64,000 nt of DNA from Campylobacterota bacterium (GCA_020633995.1 JACKCO010000004.1:62001-126000), one strand, 5' to 3'; shown: positions 33,175 through 41,968, counted from the stretch's first letter. A program made the numbers and translations. Notes: a model not told the origin generated them from the letters alone.

Positions 33175-34068
33175 CTATTCACTTCCTCTTATACAGGCAT
33201 AGCACATTTTTACTCCTTCCCACAACCAACAGCAAGGTTCTTCGTCTTTATGGTAGACTCGTGTAGTCGGTTGGGGTTGATAGTTTTTTATAAATGATGC
33301 AATTTCTAAGTTAGTGTCCTCTAGCTGCTCTATAAGATTCTTGCCGGAGCGATCTTGTACATTTTTATTGGCGCCAGCATCAAGAAGCTCTTTTAAAATG
33401 CTTTTTTGCAGGTCAGCTGTTTTTAATTTTCCTATTAACCATTTCCAAGTGTTCTTGTTGAGTTCGATTTGTTCAAACTGAGCCGCTCGTTCTTGGTAAT
33501 TTATGTGAGCTGCAAGACTAAGGGCGCTGCAGTCTAAAATATCATTGTAGACGTTGACATCTGCGCCGCAATCAATAAGTGCAATCATGCTTTCAATATT
33601 GCCGGTCAGTACTGCACACATTAACGGGGTTAACCCATGGGTACTTTTTTTGTTTAGCATTGAGCGAAAAAGTAAGCAGTAGTGTCCTTCTTTGTTTTTC
33701 CCTAAAACAATTTGGCTTTCGAAATTAAGGTCGCATTGCAGGGTTCCATACATTGCATGAGTGTGTAATAAGGTGTTGCCTTGTTCCAAGAGTACCATGT
33801 AAGCCGGCCAGTTTTTTTCCTGAAATGCAAGTTCTAGCGCGGTAAGGCCTTGGCCGTCTCTAAGCGAAAAATCATAAGTGTTTACTTTTAACAGTGCCGT
33901 CAATGCACTTACTGGAGTTCTGTTTTTGATCACTTCGTGTAGAGAGTGTTTGCTCATTTGTTCTGTTGTCATATCGTCAAGCAACAGCGTAGCTTTTTCA
34001 GAAGCCTCAAGCGACTGAAGAAAACTCATGCATGACAGAGCCAGAACGAGTGTTGCATGTAAATGCAT
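33175..34068 (-). CDS. secreted ankyrin-repeat protein
   Basis: The 297 residues begin with a signal peptide (HATLVLALSCMSFLQSLEA) and contain several ankyrin units. The clearest are GLTALELAFQEKNWPAYMVLLEQG near 73-97, HGLTPLMCAVLTGNIESMIALIDCGADVN near 143-172, and LQKSILKELLDAGANKNVQDRSG near 222-245. A Cys/Trp-rich C-terminus (CCWLWEGV...CYACIRG) closes the protein. Ankyrin repeats bind proteins and are frequent in host-associated bacteria. The gene lies 27 bp upstream of the PLD gene on the same strand, so the two secreted proteins may be co-expressed. Confidence 0.85.
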   Translation of the reverse strand: MHLHATLVLALSCMSFLQSLEASEKATLLLDDMTTEQMSKHSLHEVIKNRTPVSALTALLKVNTYDFSLRDGQGLTALELAFQEKNWPAYMVLLEQGNTLLHTHAMYGTLQCDLNFESQIVLGKNKEGHYCLLFRSMLNKKSTHGLTPLMCAVLTGNIESMIALIDCGADVNVYNDILDCSALSLAAHINYQERAAQFEQIELNKNTWKWLIGKLKTADLQKSILKELLDAGANKNVQDRSGKNLIEQLEDTNLEIASFIKNYQPQPTTRVYHKDEEPCCWLWEGVKMCYACIRGSE

Positions 34069-34089
34069 GAAGCCCCATTTTTATGTTAG

Positions 34090-35439
34090 TTACCCTATTT
34101 TTTTATCTTGTGCTTGGTAGCCCATGGCAGTCAGTTGGTCGCGAATAGCGTCTGCACGAGCCCAGTCTTTTTGCTCACGTGCTTGTGTTCGCTCATCTAG
34201 CAATGCCTGAATCTCTGGGGTAATGTCAAGGGTTTGCTCTTTGAACGGTTGCAGCGTAAGCCCAAGTATACCTGAGAGCATGGTGTAGATAAAGTTGGCA
34301 AGTTCGAGTGATGTCTTTATTGTGGCAAGGTTTTCAAATACAAGTCCCAAAAGCTTTGGGGTATTCAAGTTATTGCATAGTGCTTGCAGCATAGTGTTAG
34401 CAATATCAGATTGTTCTGCAAATTGTTTACATTGCTTGCTGTTGAGTATTGTAAGAGACGGGTCAGAAAAATGGGAGCACAGTTTTTTGTAAGCTGTTTT
34501 TGCGGCGTCAACATCAACGGGATTAAAGTCGATTGGAGTTGTGTAATGGTGTTGTAAAAAGAAATAGCGCAGTACCATGGGGTCAACAGTTTTAAACGCT
34601 TCGTGCAGCGTCATAAAGTTGCCCAACGATTTTGACATTTTAACTTTGTTAACATTTACAAAGGCGTTGTGTATCCAGTAGTTTGCAAATGGTTTGTCGT
34701 GAAGCGCCTCTGTTTGGGCAATTTCATTTTCATGATGAGGAAAAATAAGATCCATGCCGCCACCATGGATGTCAATTGTTTGTCCGAGATGTTTTTTGGC
34801 CATAACAGAACATTCAATGTGCCATCCTGGTCGACCATAACCCCATGGAGACTGCCAGTATTCGTTATTGTTGTTGCCCTTCCATAGTGCAAAGTCACTA
34901 GCATTTTTTTTACGCTCATCAACATCGACGCGTGCACCGGCCAACAAGTCATTTAGATCTCTGCCTGAGAGTTTGCCGTATTCTTTAAATGTGCTGATGT
35001 CAAAATACACATCGTTATCAATAACGTAGGCATGTTCTTTTTTGATGAGTTCTTCGATGAAGATGATAATTTCTGGAATGCATTCCGTCACGCGTGGTTC
35101 ATATTCTGGCGTTATGCAATTGAGTGCTTGCATATCATCGGTGTATGCAGCAATGAATTTTTCAGCGACATCTTTGTATGTCGTATTTCCACCCATCTCT
35201 TGGGCACGATTGATGAGCTTATCATCAATATCAGTGAAATTTCGTGCGTAGGCTACATCGTAACCTAGTTGACGCAGCAGGCGGAGTAGAAAGTCAAAAT
35301 GAACATATGCTCGGCCGTGGCCAAGGTGAGCGTAATCATACGGTGTTATACCACAGACATATAAATTTACTTTTCCTTCTTGCAAAGGAGTGAAAAATTC
35401 TTCTTGCTTAGTGAGTGTGTTTGTAATTTTTAGCTTCAT
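34090..35439 (-). CDS. cysS: cysteine--tRNA ligase
   Basis: This enzyme charges tRNA-Cys in the cytoplasm. The 449 residues match the family. Motifs: CGITPYDYAHLGHGRAYV near residues 28-45 (zinc Cys and HIGH variant HLGH), WHIECSVMA near 205 (zinc Cys), IDIHGGGMDLIFPHHENEIAQ near 221-241 (His zinc ligands), and KMSKSLGN near 266. The start at 35439 (MKLKITNTL) fits the family N-terminus. A terminator hairpin ends about 15 nt before it, so expression may depend on read-through or on a promoter hidden in the leader. Identification is secure. Confidence 0.97.
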   Translation of the reverse strand: MKLKITNTLTKQEEFFTPLQEGKVNLYVCGITPYDYAHLGHGRAYVHFDFLLRLLRQLGYDVAYARNFTDIDDKLINRAQEMGGNTTYKDVAEKFIAAYTDDMQALNCITPEYEPRVTECIPEIIIFIEELIKKEHAYVIDNDVYFDISTFKEYGKLSGRDLNDLLAGARVDVDERKKNASDFALWKGNNNNEYWQSPWGYGRPGWHIECSVMAKKHLGQTIDIHGGGMDLIFPHHENEIAQTEALHDKPFANYWIHNAFVNVNKVKMSKSLGNFMTLHEAFKTVDPMVLRYFFLQHHYTTPIDFNPVDVDAAKTAYKKLCSHFSDPSLTILNSKQCKQFAEQSDIANTMLQALCNNLNTPKLLGLVFENLATIKTSLELANFIYTMLSGILGLTLQPFKEQTLDITPEIQALLDERTQAREQKDWARADAIRDQLTAMGYQAQDKKIG

Positions 35440-35454
35440 TTTTTTAGGTACCTG

Positions 35455-35485
35455 TAAAAAAGGAGTGTACGAACAAGTACACTCC
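35455..35485 (-). terminator. intrinsic terminator upstream of cysS
   Basis: On the minus strand GGAGTGTAC-(6 nt)-GTACACTCC (35485 to 35462) is a perfect 9-bp stem followed directly by TTTTTT. It follows the thioredoxin gene and ends about 15 nt before the cysS ATG, so it may also act as an attenuator. Confidence 0.85.
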
Positions 35486-35542
35486 CGAATCAATTATCTA
35501 TGACTTGTAAACTTGTTGTTAAATCAGCAACCTCTTAAGCAA

Positions 35543-36028
35543 TTATGCTGTTGGAGCTGTTGCGGATGTAGTTCCTGATTTTGTTGCGGCTTGCTTCAAA
35601 TTGTCTTCAATTGCTTTTTTAAATGCTGCTTCGCTTTGGCCGCCGACGATCTGACCTTTTTTTTGTCCACCATCAAAGAACAGAAACGTAGGGATGGCTG
35701 TTACACCATACTTATTGGCGAGTCCTTTTGCTTTATCAATATCGATGCTGACAAATTTATAGTCTTTGTTCATTTCACCAGCGAGCTTGCTAAAAATAGG
35801 GAGCATGGTTTTGCATGCACCGCACCATGTTGCCCAAAAGTCAACGACAACTGGTTTGTCTGATTTGAGGACCATGGTATTGAAATCTTGTTCGCTTACA
35901 ACTTCGGTAACGTGGGTTGATTTCTTATTGTTTTTTGTTTTGCTGTTTGCCGTGCTGAACCAATCTCCACACCCCGACAGGATCGCTATCAAACAGATCA
36001 ACCAAAGACGTTTTAACGTTGTACTCAT
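35543..36028 (-). CDS. thioredoxin-like lipoprotein
   Basis: The 161 residues begin with a lipoprotein signal (LICLIAILSGC, Cys at 20), placing it in the envelope. A thioredoxin fold follows: VVVDFWATWCGACKTMLP with the active pair Cys69 and Cys72. The motif is WCGAC instead of the usual WCGPC. GVTAIPTFLFF near 109-119 includes the conserved cis-Pro. The C-terminal tail is Ala/Thr-rich. The protein probably handles disulfides or cytochrome/cysteine reduction outside the cytoplasm. The Pro-to-Ala change may alter redox potential (inference). It is divergent from the ftsL-like gene. Confidence 0.88.
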   Translation of the reverse strand: MSTTLKRLWLICLIAILSGCGDWFSTANSKTKNNKKSTHVTEVVSEQDFNTMVLKSDKPVVVDFWATWCGACKTMLPIFSKLAGEMNKDYKFVSIDIDKAKGLANKYGVTAIPTFLFFDGGQKKGQIVGGQSEAAFKKAIEDNLKQAATKSGTTSATAPTA

Positions 36029-36176
36029 GCTACTCCTTTTCTATAAAGATATTATTTTTACACCATGCAACTTAGCATACCCTGAAAAAACTACAAAGTG
36101 TAGATTTGGTCAAAATGTTAATGATATCTTGCCCCTAGGAGGGTTGTTCACAGATTTATTGTACAAAGGGAATAAA

Positions 36177-36491
36177 ATGGGAGCCTATAAATACGTAATT
36201 GGAATCTTATTATCTGCTACTTTCTTGTTTTGTTTTGCCAAAATTTATCAACACAATACAATTATTCGCTTGCGTTATAAACTTCAGCGGTTAGAGCAAG
36301 AGCACAAAGGTCTTGAGCTTGAAAAGCAGCAATTGTTGGTCCAGGTTTGTCAGTTGCAAGATCACAGTAAGGCAAAAGAATTAGCGCGTAAAGAGCTGAA
36401 TATGCAAGAGCTTAACCTCAAACAGGTCAAAGTGCTCACTCTAAAAACAACTACATCTCAGACAGTGACAATGGGAACCTTTCATGCGTAA
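36177..36491 (+). CDS. FtsL-like cell division protein
   Basis: This 104-residue bitopic protein has a short N-terminus, one transmembrane helix (YVIGILLSATFLFCFAKIY, residues about 5-23) and a leucine-zipper-like coiled coil (RLRYKLQRLEQEHKGLELEKQ). This is the FtsL layout. Its stop overlaps the ftsI start by 8 bp, the usual ftsL-ftsI order of the dcw cluster. The start is set at ATG 36177 with AAAGGG 6 nt upstream; the same frame is open further upstream but over the divergent thioredoxin gene. FtsL sequence is poorly conserved, so the call rests on layout and context. Confidence 0.75.
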   Translation: MGAYKYVIGILLSATFLFCFAKIYQHNTIIRLRYKLQRLEQEHKGLELEKQQLLVQVCQLQDHSKAKELARKELNMQELNLKQVKVLTLKTTTSQTVTMGTFHA

Positions 36492-38148
36492 ATGGTATAA
36501 CCATGTAGATATCTCTCGCTATAAGATGCGTGTGGGGCTTGTGTGCCTTTGTTTTTTTGTAATGTTTGCGATCATAGCATTGCGGCTTTTTCTGCTACAG
36601 GTAAGACAAAAAGATTTTTTTATGCTGTTGGCACGAAGTCAGTATCAAACAAATTTGAGCATTGTGCCAGCGCGAGCAGAAATTTTTGACCGCTCAGGTA
36701 GTGTGGCGCTGGCATTTAACAGGCAGGTGCAGTCCGCATTTGTTCTTAAAAATCAGTGTAAAGATATTGCTAAATTGAATGACTTTTTAAGGCGACATTA
36801 CCCCGATGTGTACAAAAAGATGAACGAACATCCACAACAAAACTTTTTCTGGATTGAGCGTAAGCTTAGTTCAGAGCGTTATTCCTGGCTTAAAGGAGCC
36901 GATGTTTGCGATATTAATTTTGTTGGCGAAGATCAGCGTGTTTATGCACAGCCTTCGTTAGGGCAAGTGATTGGGATAACTGATGTTGACAACGTTGGAT
37001 TGACCGGAACAGAGCTTTTGTTTTCAGAGCAACTATGTGGAAGCCCAACACTGGTCAGCATTGAAAAGGATGCACGTTCTGGATCATTTTACTTTGAACA
37101 AGCAGTTCAGCAGCAGGGAAAAAAAGGAGATGTGCTGCGGTTGTCGATTGATAGTACTTTGCAGTCTCTTGCTTGGGAACAACTTAAACAAACCGTTGAA
37201 GAGTATGAAGCATTGGTAGGTACGGTGCTTATTGTCAATCCTGACAATGGTCAGGTGCTTGCACTTGCCAACTATCCATCTTTTGACCCAAATCAAAAAT
37301 GTACCGATCTTGACCTACTTAAAAATAATGCTGTCAATGAATGTTATGAGTTGGGCTCAGTTTTTAAAGTTTTCACTGCGCTTGGTGCGCTTGAGCAGGG
37401 TGTGGTTGATATGGATGAAGAAATTGATTGCGAGGGAAAAGTGTCCATGGTTAATCGCGTACGTGTTGAAAATTGGAGGCGGTTTGAAACAATGACGTTT
37501 CGCGATGTTGTGCGCTACTCAAGCAATATTGGTATTGCAAAAGTGAGTATGCGGTTGGGGCATAATTTGTATGATCATTTGACCATGCTTGGCTTTGGTA
37601 GAAAGACAGGCATTGAGCTGCCGGGAGAACGTGATGGGTTTGTCAATCATCCGTCTAAATGGAGTAGGCCATCGGTCATTGTTTTATCGTTTGGATATGA
37701 AATCATGGCAACGCTTGCCCAGCTTGCGCGTGCCTTTTGCACCATTGCCAATGGGGGTTACGACGTACCACTGACTCTTTTATGCCAGTCTAAAGGGAAC
37801 GTGGCGCATGCTCGCAGGTTGTACAAAGAAAAAACGATTGAAGATGTCAAATCTATTTTGACTGACATTGGCGTTCGTTATCCCGTCGATGGGTTTCAAG
37901 TGATGGGCAAAACTGGTAGCGCTCGGTGTGTTAAAGATGGTAAGTACTCACCTCTGCATCATAATTACACGTTTGCAGGAATTGTTGAACAGGGTGCATA
38001 CAAACGCGTGGTTATTACGTTTATCAAGGAGCCAAAAAAATATGTTCAATATGCATCCCAAGTTACAGCGCCCTTGTTTCAGCGAATTGCGCATAAAATG
38101 GCACTGCATGATCTTATGAGTCTTGATGTTACGGTTACGAACTCTTAG
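36484..38148 (+). CDS. ftsI: division-specific penicillin-binding protein (FtsI/PBP3)
   Basis: This transpeptidase cross-links septal peptidoglycan in the periplasm. The 554 residues have an N-terminal membrane anchor (VGLVCLCFFVMFAIIALRLFLL), a dimerisation domain with RAEIFDRSG near 60-70, and a transpeptidase domain carrying SVFK (active-site Ser near 291), SSN near 345 and KTG near 475. All three catalytic motifs are intact. mraY, murE and other usual dcw neighbours are absent here, so only the ftsL-ftsI pair of the cluster remains. Its stop overlaps the convergent yraN stop by 4 bp. Confidence 0.94.
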   Translation: MRKWYNHVDISRYKMRVGLVCLCFFVMFAIIALRLFLLQVRQKDFFMLLARSQYQTNLSIVPARAEIFDRSGSVALAFNRQVQSAFVLKNQCKDIAKLNDFLRRHYPDVYKKMNEHPQQNFFWIERKLSSERYSWLKGADVCDINFVGEDQRVYAQPSLGQVIGITDVDNVGLTGTELLFSEQLCGSPTLVSIEKDARSGSFYFEQAVQQQGKKGDVLRLSIDSTLQSLAWEQLKQTVEEYEALVGTVLIVNPDNGQVLALANYPSFDPNQKCTDLDLLKNNAVNECYELGSVFKVFTALGALEQGVVDMDEEIDCEGKVSMVNRVRVENWRRFETMTFRDVVRYSSNIGIAKVSMRLGHNLYDHLTMLGFGRKTGIELPGERDGFVNHPSKWSRPSVIVLSFGYEIMATLAQLARAFCTIANGGYDVPLTLLCQSKGNVAHARRLYKEKTIEDVKSILTDIGVRYPVDGFQVMGKTGSARCVKDGKYSPLHHNYTFAGIVEQGAYKRVVITFIKEPKKYVQYASQVTAPLFQRIAHKMALHDLMSLDVTVTNS

Positions 38149-38522
38149 CCAGCCTGAAACGCATTGGGCAAATAGTTGACGTGCCATGTTCCATTTTGAC
38201 GAGTGACAATGGCAACATCGAATCGCAAAACCTTGTCGACAACACTTTGCTTCATGGCAAAGTGTTTGGCTGTTTTGATGATTTTGTTTTGTTTGCTTTT
38301 TGTAATGGTCTGCGTTATGTGAAAGTACTCATTAAATCGTGTTTTAACTTCAATAAAAGCAACGACATCATCTTTTTGTGCAATGATGTCAATCTCACCA
38401 GCACGTGTTTGATAGTTACGCGCGATGACTTGAAAGCCATTTGCCTCAAGATGCGTGCTGACAGCTTGTTCGCCAGCACGCCCAGTTTTTTGCTTAGCTA
38501 ATGCTTGTGTGTTGTTTGTCAT
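38145..38522 (-). CDS. YraN family (UPF0102) endonuclease-like protein
   Basis: The 125 residues match the UPF0102/YraN family with a Holliday-junction-resolvase-like nuclease fold. Motifs: GRAGEQAVSTHLEANGFQVIARNYQTRAGEIDIIA (residues about 14-48, with the catalytic-type E and GEIDIIA), FIEVKTR near 56-62 (E-x-K) and FDVAIV near 101. Metal ligands are present, but activity of the family is not well established. The gene is convergent to ftsI with a 4-bp overlap and lies 59 bp beyond the BamD-like gene. Confidence 0.92.
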   Translation of the reverse strand: MTNNTQALAKQKTGRAGEQAVSTHLEANGFQVIARNYQTRAGEIDIIAQKDDVVAFIEVKTRFNEYFHITQTITKSKQNKIIKTAKHFAMKQSVVDKVLRFDVAIVTRQNGTWHVNYLPNAFQAG

Positions 38523-38540
38523 AACTCTGAATCAGTGCGA

Positions 38541-38574
38541 AATGTCATCGCCGATCAGCGCCGGAGATGACATT
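38541..38574. repeat. inverted repeat between bamD-like gene and yraN
   Basis: AATGTCATC (38541-38549) pairs with GATGACATT (38566-38574) over 9 bp, with a GC-rich inner region (GCCG...CGGC-like) that can extend the stem. No T-run follows on either strand, so it is more likely an mRNA-stabilising or processing hairpin than a terminator. Confidence 0.5.
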
Positions 38575-38580
38575 GTCAAA

Positions 38581-39462
38581 TTATGCAAGGTCAAGAACAG
38601 TTGGTTTGTGGCTGCTGCTCGTATCAAGCGATTGAGCCATAACGGTAAATTGAGACTGAGGATATTTGGTATCCAATATCTCAATTTTGTGTCTGATTGA
38701 GTCTTTGTTATTACGTTTTTTCTCAAGTTTACACTCTAAAAAGAGTAGACGTGGTTCAAGTGATGAATTTTGTTCTAGAAAGTTGGCTCGTAGATGTTTG
38801 AGCCGGTTTTCTGCAGCTTGTAGTTCGCCTTGTTTGAGGTAATAGTTAAAAACGTATACTTCTTTGTCTACGAGTTTGTTTATGCAGGTTGTTTGAATGT
38901 CTTGCACGTCACGACGGTAGCGTAGCTTGCTAGCGTCGGCTAGATATTTTTTGCAACTTTTGATTGTTTTTTCTGTTCGTGTTTGGTCGCAATCGGTGCG
39001 TAGTGTTTGGTAAAAATTCGAAAGAATGGATTTGTACTGAGCATACTCAGCGTGTTTGCTTGCAGGGTAGTAATGTTTAAAGTGAGAGTACATTTTCTTT
39101 GCTGATGGATAACTTGCTGTTTTAAAGTACATCTCTGCAAGCATTAGTTTGAACTTACCGATGTTCGGCTCATCTGGGTAGTGTGTGACAATTTTTTCAA
39201 GATACGTGATGGCATCCATTTTACGTTTGCGCTTGATGCTATCAATCGCGTGTTGTTTGAGCTCGGCAAGAGTAAGATCGTCTTCTTTGTTTAGTTTCTT
39301 CTTTTTCTTTTTTTTAATCGGTTTTTCTTGATTTTGTTCAATGGGGATAGTTGTTGTTTTTTCTTTTTTTTGTTTGCCACATCCACTCAGCGTTAAGCCT
39401 AGCAACCCTAGGCAGAGGTAAGTGGATAGCGTGCTTACTGACATTGAGCGTGTTTTTTGCAT
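38581..39462 (-). CDS. bamD: BamD-like outer-membrane assembly lipoprotein
   Basis: This 293-residue lipoprotein has a lipobox GLTLSGC (Cys near residue 25). A Lys-rich linker follows (KPIKKKKKKKLNKED), then TPR-like repeats as in BamD/YfiO: KRKMDAITYLEKIVTHYPDEP, SYPSAKKMYSHFKHYYPASKHAEYAQY and LKQGELQAAENRLKHL. BamD works with BamA to insert beta-barrels such as LptD. The start at 39462 (MQKTRSMS) has GGGGAAG upstream. The poly-Lys linker is unusual. Assignment as BamD rests on TPR arrangement and lipoprotein nature and is likely rather than certain. Confidence 0.78.
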   Translation of the reverse strand: MQKTRSMSVSTLSTYLCLGLLGLTLSGCGKQKKEKTTTIPIEQNQEKPIKKKKKKKLNKEDDLTLAELKQHAIDSIKRKRKMDAITYLEKIVTHYPDEPNIGKFKLMLAEMYFKTASYPSAKKMYSHFKHYYPASKHAEYAQYKSILSNFYQTLRTDCDQTRTEKTIKSCKKYLADASKLRYRRDVQDIQTTCINKLVDKEVYVFNYYLKQGELQAAENRLKHLRANFLEQNSSLEPRLLFLECKLEKKRNNKDSIRHKIEILDTKYPQSQFTVMAQSLDTSSSHKPTVLDLA

Positions 39463-39695
39463 GATTGCTTCCCCGATTTTTAAATGTGGTTTGCGTGTAA
39501 AAAACGAACATAAAGGAGTTGTGATAGAGAAATACGTTTTATAGTTCACTTCTGTATCTGTGTGTAATGCTTACGATACCAATAAAAAAAAATTTTACCA
39601 GCAGGCAATTATCAATGATAGCGCTAGCGACAATTGCATTTCTTTGGTAGAATTCTCATTTTACAGTAGTTTCAATGTTTGTATGTATTTTAATT

Positions 39696-39701
39696 TATAA
39701 T
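39696..39701 (+). promoter_or_regulatory. -10 box upstream of yidC
   Basis: A perfect TATAAT at 39696-39701 precedes yidC by about 38 nt. No good -35 is seen at 17 bp (CAATGT). The rest of the 276-bp gap between the bamD-like start and yidC holds no gene; in particular rpmH and rnpA, the usual yidC neighbours, are absent. Confidence 0.5.
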
Positions 39702-39738
39702 TTCTTATTGAATTTATAGGCAACGCAAGGAAAAATTT

Positions 39739-41346
39739 ATGGATAGAAAATTACTTCTGTCAATTGCACTTTCATTGGCGACGGTTGGTGCCATGCATTA
39801 CTTTTTTGGTAAATTTTCTCAGGCACCTGAAAAAACGGGGCCTGTCAGCGTAGAACAGCAGGAGCAGACTGCAGTTTCAGGGCAGCCGATCAAAGTGCCA
39901 ACAACTCAAGATTTGTATAAACCATTGGTATTAGATGTTTCGTTTGCCGCTGAGCGTAAGGCGGGGTTGGATGAGTCTAATACGGTTGTACAAACAGATT
40001 ATTGCACTGCTACGTTTTCAAACTATGGTGCAATATTAACATCACTGGATTTTGATCAGCATACAGGTAGAAATAAAACTGCGCTAAAAACGGTCCAGGC
40101 AAAAGGAGTCCACGATGAGCAGCAACGTAAAAAAGGTTGTTTCTTGCTTGCGCTGGACGAGAACACTCCGTTTATTTATACGCTTAAACAACGACGTGAA
40201 ACTGATGGTGGCATGGAGCTTGTTTTTCAAGCAGAAAATGAGTCGTGGGTTATTACAAAAGAGTACGTGTTTGTAAAAGATAGCTATCAGATTGATGTGA
40301 TTGTTGGGTTTGAGCCAAAAGTTGTACAGGCAAAGCCGGTCAAGCCACGCCTCTTTTTTGTAGCACCATTCATTAAGGAGATTGAGCAAGATAGTTTGAG
40401 CGTTGTTGCGTGGAATGAGTCAAAGCAAGCTATTGACAAGTCTGAAGCGGTTAAGGCCCAGGGGCTTGTGTGGCCATGGCAAGGAACAGATCCGTTGTTT
40501 GGGGTAGAGAACAAGTATTTTGTTCATGCATTAATTAACGACCCAAGCAAATTTGTGCAGCGTGCCTATGTCAAGTATCTTAACGATCGCGAGGTGCTTC
40601 CTGTTCTTGAGGGTCCTGAAGTAACTGAAGGGCGTGAGTGGAGGATGTCATTTTACTTTGGGCCAAAGTTATTTCAGCATTTTGCAAAAGCTGATGCACG
40701 TCTTGAAGAGCTTTTGTCTTTTGGATGGTTGTCATGGCTGTGTAAGCTACTTCTTCAACTGTTGGAAATTATCTACAAGTATGTTGGCAACTTTGGTTTT
40801 GCTATCATCATTTTGACAATTTTGCTCAAGATTCCATTTACCCCATTTTCTATTTATGGACGTCGTAGAATGGAAGAATACCAAAAACATCAGCCGATTA
40901 TTAACAAAATTAGACAAAAATATCGCAATGATCTGAAGCTAGCGCATGAAGAGATTATGAAGTATCACAAGGATCACGGTCTCTCCCCAACCGCGCATAT
41001 GGTTGGTTGTTTGCCACTGCTTGTGCAATTGCCAATTTTGTTTGCACTCTATCGAGTCTTGAACAATTATTTGGCGCTTCATCAGGCACCATTTATTGGC
41101 TGGATTGTTGACCTGTCAAGCAAAGACCCATACTACGTACTTCCAATCTTGATGGGTCTTTCCATGCTGGTTCAGCAGATTATTGCTCCCGTCAGTGATG
41201 AAAAACAACGTGCTGTCATGATGTTTATGCCTGTGATTATGACTGTCGTGTTTTTGAACTTTCCAGCAGGTCTTGTCTTGTACTGGTTTGTTAACAACGT
41301 GTTGACAGTTGCTGAAGATTCTTTGAGAAAATATATCTTCGGGTAA
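39739..41346 (+). CDS. yidC: membrane protein insertase YidC
   Basis: This protein inserts and folds inner-membrane proteins, alone or with Sec. The 535 residues match the Gram-negative form: an N-terminal anchor (LLSIALSLATVGAMHYFF), a large periplasmic beta domain (about 55-320), then the conserved five-helix core with GNFGFAIIILTILLKIPFTPF near 352-372, PTAHMVGCLPLLVQLPILFALYRVL near 415-440, and LNFPAGLVLYWFVNNVLT near the C-terminus. rnpA and rpmH are not upstream as in many bacteria. recR follows 15 bp later. Confidence 0.96.
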   Translation: MDRKLLLSIALSLATVGAMHYFFGKFSQAPEKTGPVSVEQQEQTAVSGQPIKVPTTQDLYKPLVLDVSFAAERKAGLDESNTVVQTDYCTATFSNYGAILTSLDFDQHTGRNKTALKTVQAKGVHDEQQRKKGCFLLALDENTPFIYTLKQRRETDGGMELVFQAENESWVITKEYVFVKDSYQIDVIVGFEPKVVQAKPVKPRLFFVAPFIKEIEQDSLSVVAWNESKQAIDKSEAVKAQGLVWPWQGTDPLFGVENKYFVHALINDPSKFVQRAYVKYLNDREVLPVLEGPEVTEGREWRMSFYFGPKLFQHFAKADARLEELLSFGWLSWLCKLLLQLLEIIYKYVGNFGFAIIILTILLKIPFTPFSIYGRRRMEEYQKHQPIINKIRQKYRNDLKLAHEEIMKYHKDHGLSPTAHMVGCLPLLVQLPILFALYRVLNNYLALHQAPFIGWIVDLSSKDPYYVLPILMGLSMLVQQIIAPVSDEKQRAVMMFMPVIMTVVFLNFPAGLVLYWFVNNVLTVAEDSLRKYIFG

Positions 41347-41361
41347 TGGCAGGGAGGAGCC

Positions 41362-41961
41362 GTGTTTGGACGACTTCCTGCTCTGAGCAGGCTTATTAGG
41401 CAACTACAGAAAGTTCCCTTCTTGGCGTCTAAAAATATCGCCAAGGTTGCAGTTTATTTTTTGACGCGCGATGATAAAACAATCGATGAGCTCGTTGAAT
41501 CGATCAAACAGGCGCGTGAACAAGTTAAATTATGTACGGCATGCTTTAACTGGACGGAGCAGCAGGGACTGTGCTCAATTTGTAGTTCGCCAAAGCGTGA
41601 TGGCAAGGTTATATGTGTCGTTGAAACATGGCATGATTTATGGTCGATAGAAAATACCGGCGGTTACGAAGGGGTTTATCATATTCTGGGGGGATCACTG
41701 TGTCCGCTTGAGGGCATAGGTCCTGAACATTTACATATTCAGCCTTTGCTCAAGCGTCTTGAAGGTGATGTTCAAGAAATTATTTTTGCAACCAACCCGA
41801 CTCCCGAGGGTGAGGCGACTGCAAGCTTTATTTCTTCAAAAATACAGCATCTTCCATTGACGATCTCTAAGCTTGCAAGCGGTGTTCCTACCGGGTCAAG
41901 TTTGGAATATATGGATCGTATAACTATAGCTAAGGCGCTTGCAGGTAGAAGGCCATACTAA
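41362..41961 (+). CDS. recR: recombination protein RecR
   Basis: RecR loads RecA with RecF/RecO at gaps. The 199 residues match the family. A helix-hairpin-helix N-terminus (LPALSRLIRQLQKVPFL) is followed by the four-cysteine zinc finger CTACFNWTEQQGLCSIC (residues about 57-73), a Toprim domain with CVVETWHDLWSIE and ATNPTPEGEATASFI, and the C-terminal motif RITIAKALAGRRP. The start is GTG 41362 with GGGAGGAG upstream. It sits between yidC and lptD and is probably co-transcribed with both. Confidence 0.96.
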   Translation: MFGRLPALSRLIRQLQKVPFLASKNIAKVAVYFLTRDDKTIDELVESIKQAREQVKLCTACFNWTEQQGLCSICSSPKRDGKVICVVETWHDLWSIENTGGYEGVYHILGGSLCPLEGIGPEHLHIQPLLKRLEGDVQEIIFATNPTPEGEATASFISSKIQHLPLTISKLASGVPTGSSLEYMDRITIAKALAGRRPY

Positions 41962-41968
41962 GGTTGGC

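Noticed and set aside
35766..36176. Upstream extension of the ftsL-like frame
   Set aside because: It overlaps the divergent thioredoxin gene for over 260 bp; ATG 36177 has a good ribosome site and starts just before the membrane helix.
38541..38574. Hairpin between the bamD-like gene and yraN as a terminator
   Set aside because: No T-run follows on either strand. It is kept as an inverted repeat only.
39463..39738. rpmH and rnpA expected upstream of yidC
   Set aside because: The gap was examined on both strands; no frame encoding L34 or RNase P protein is present.
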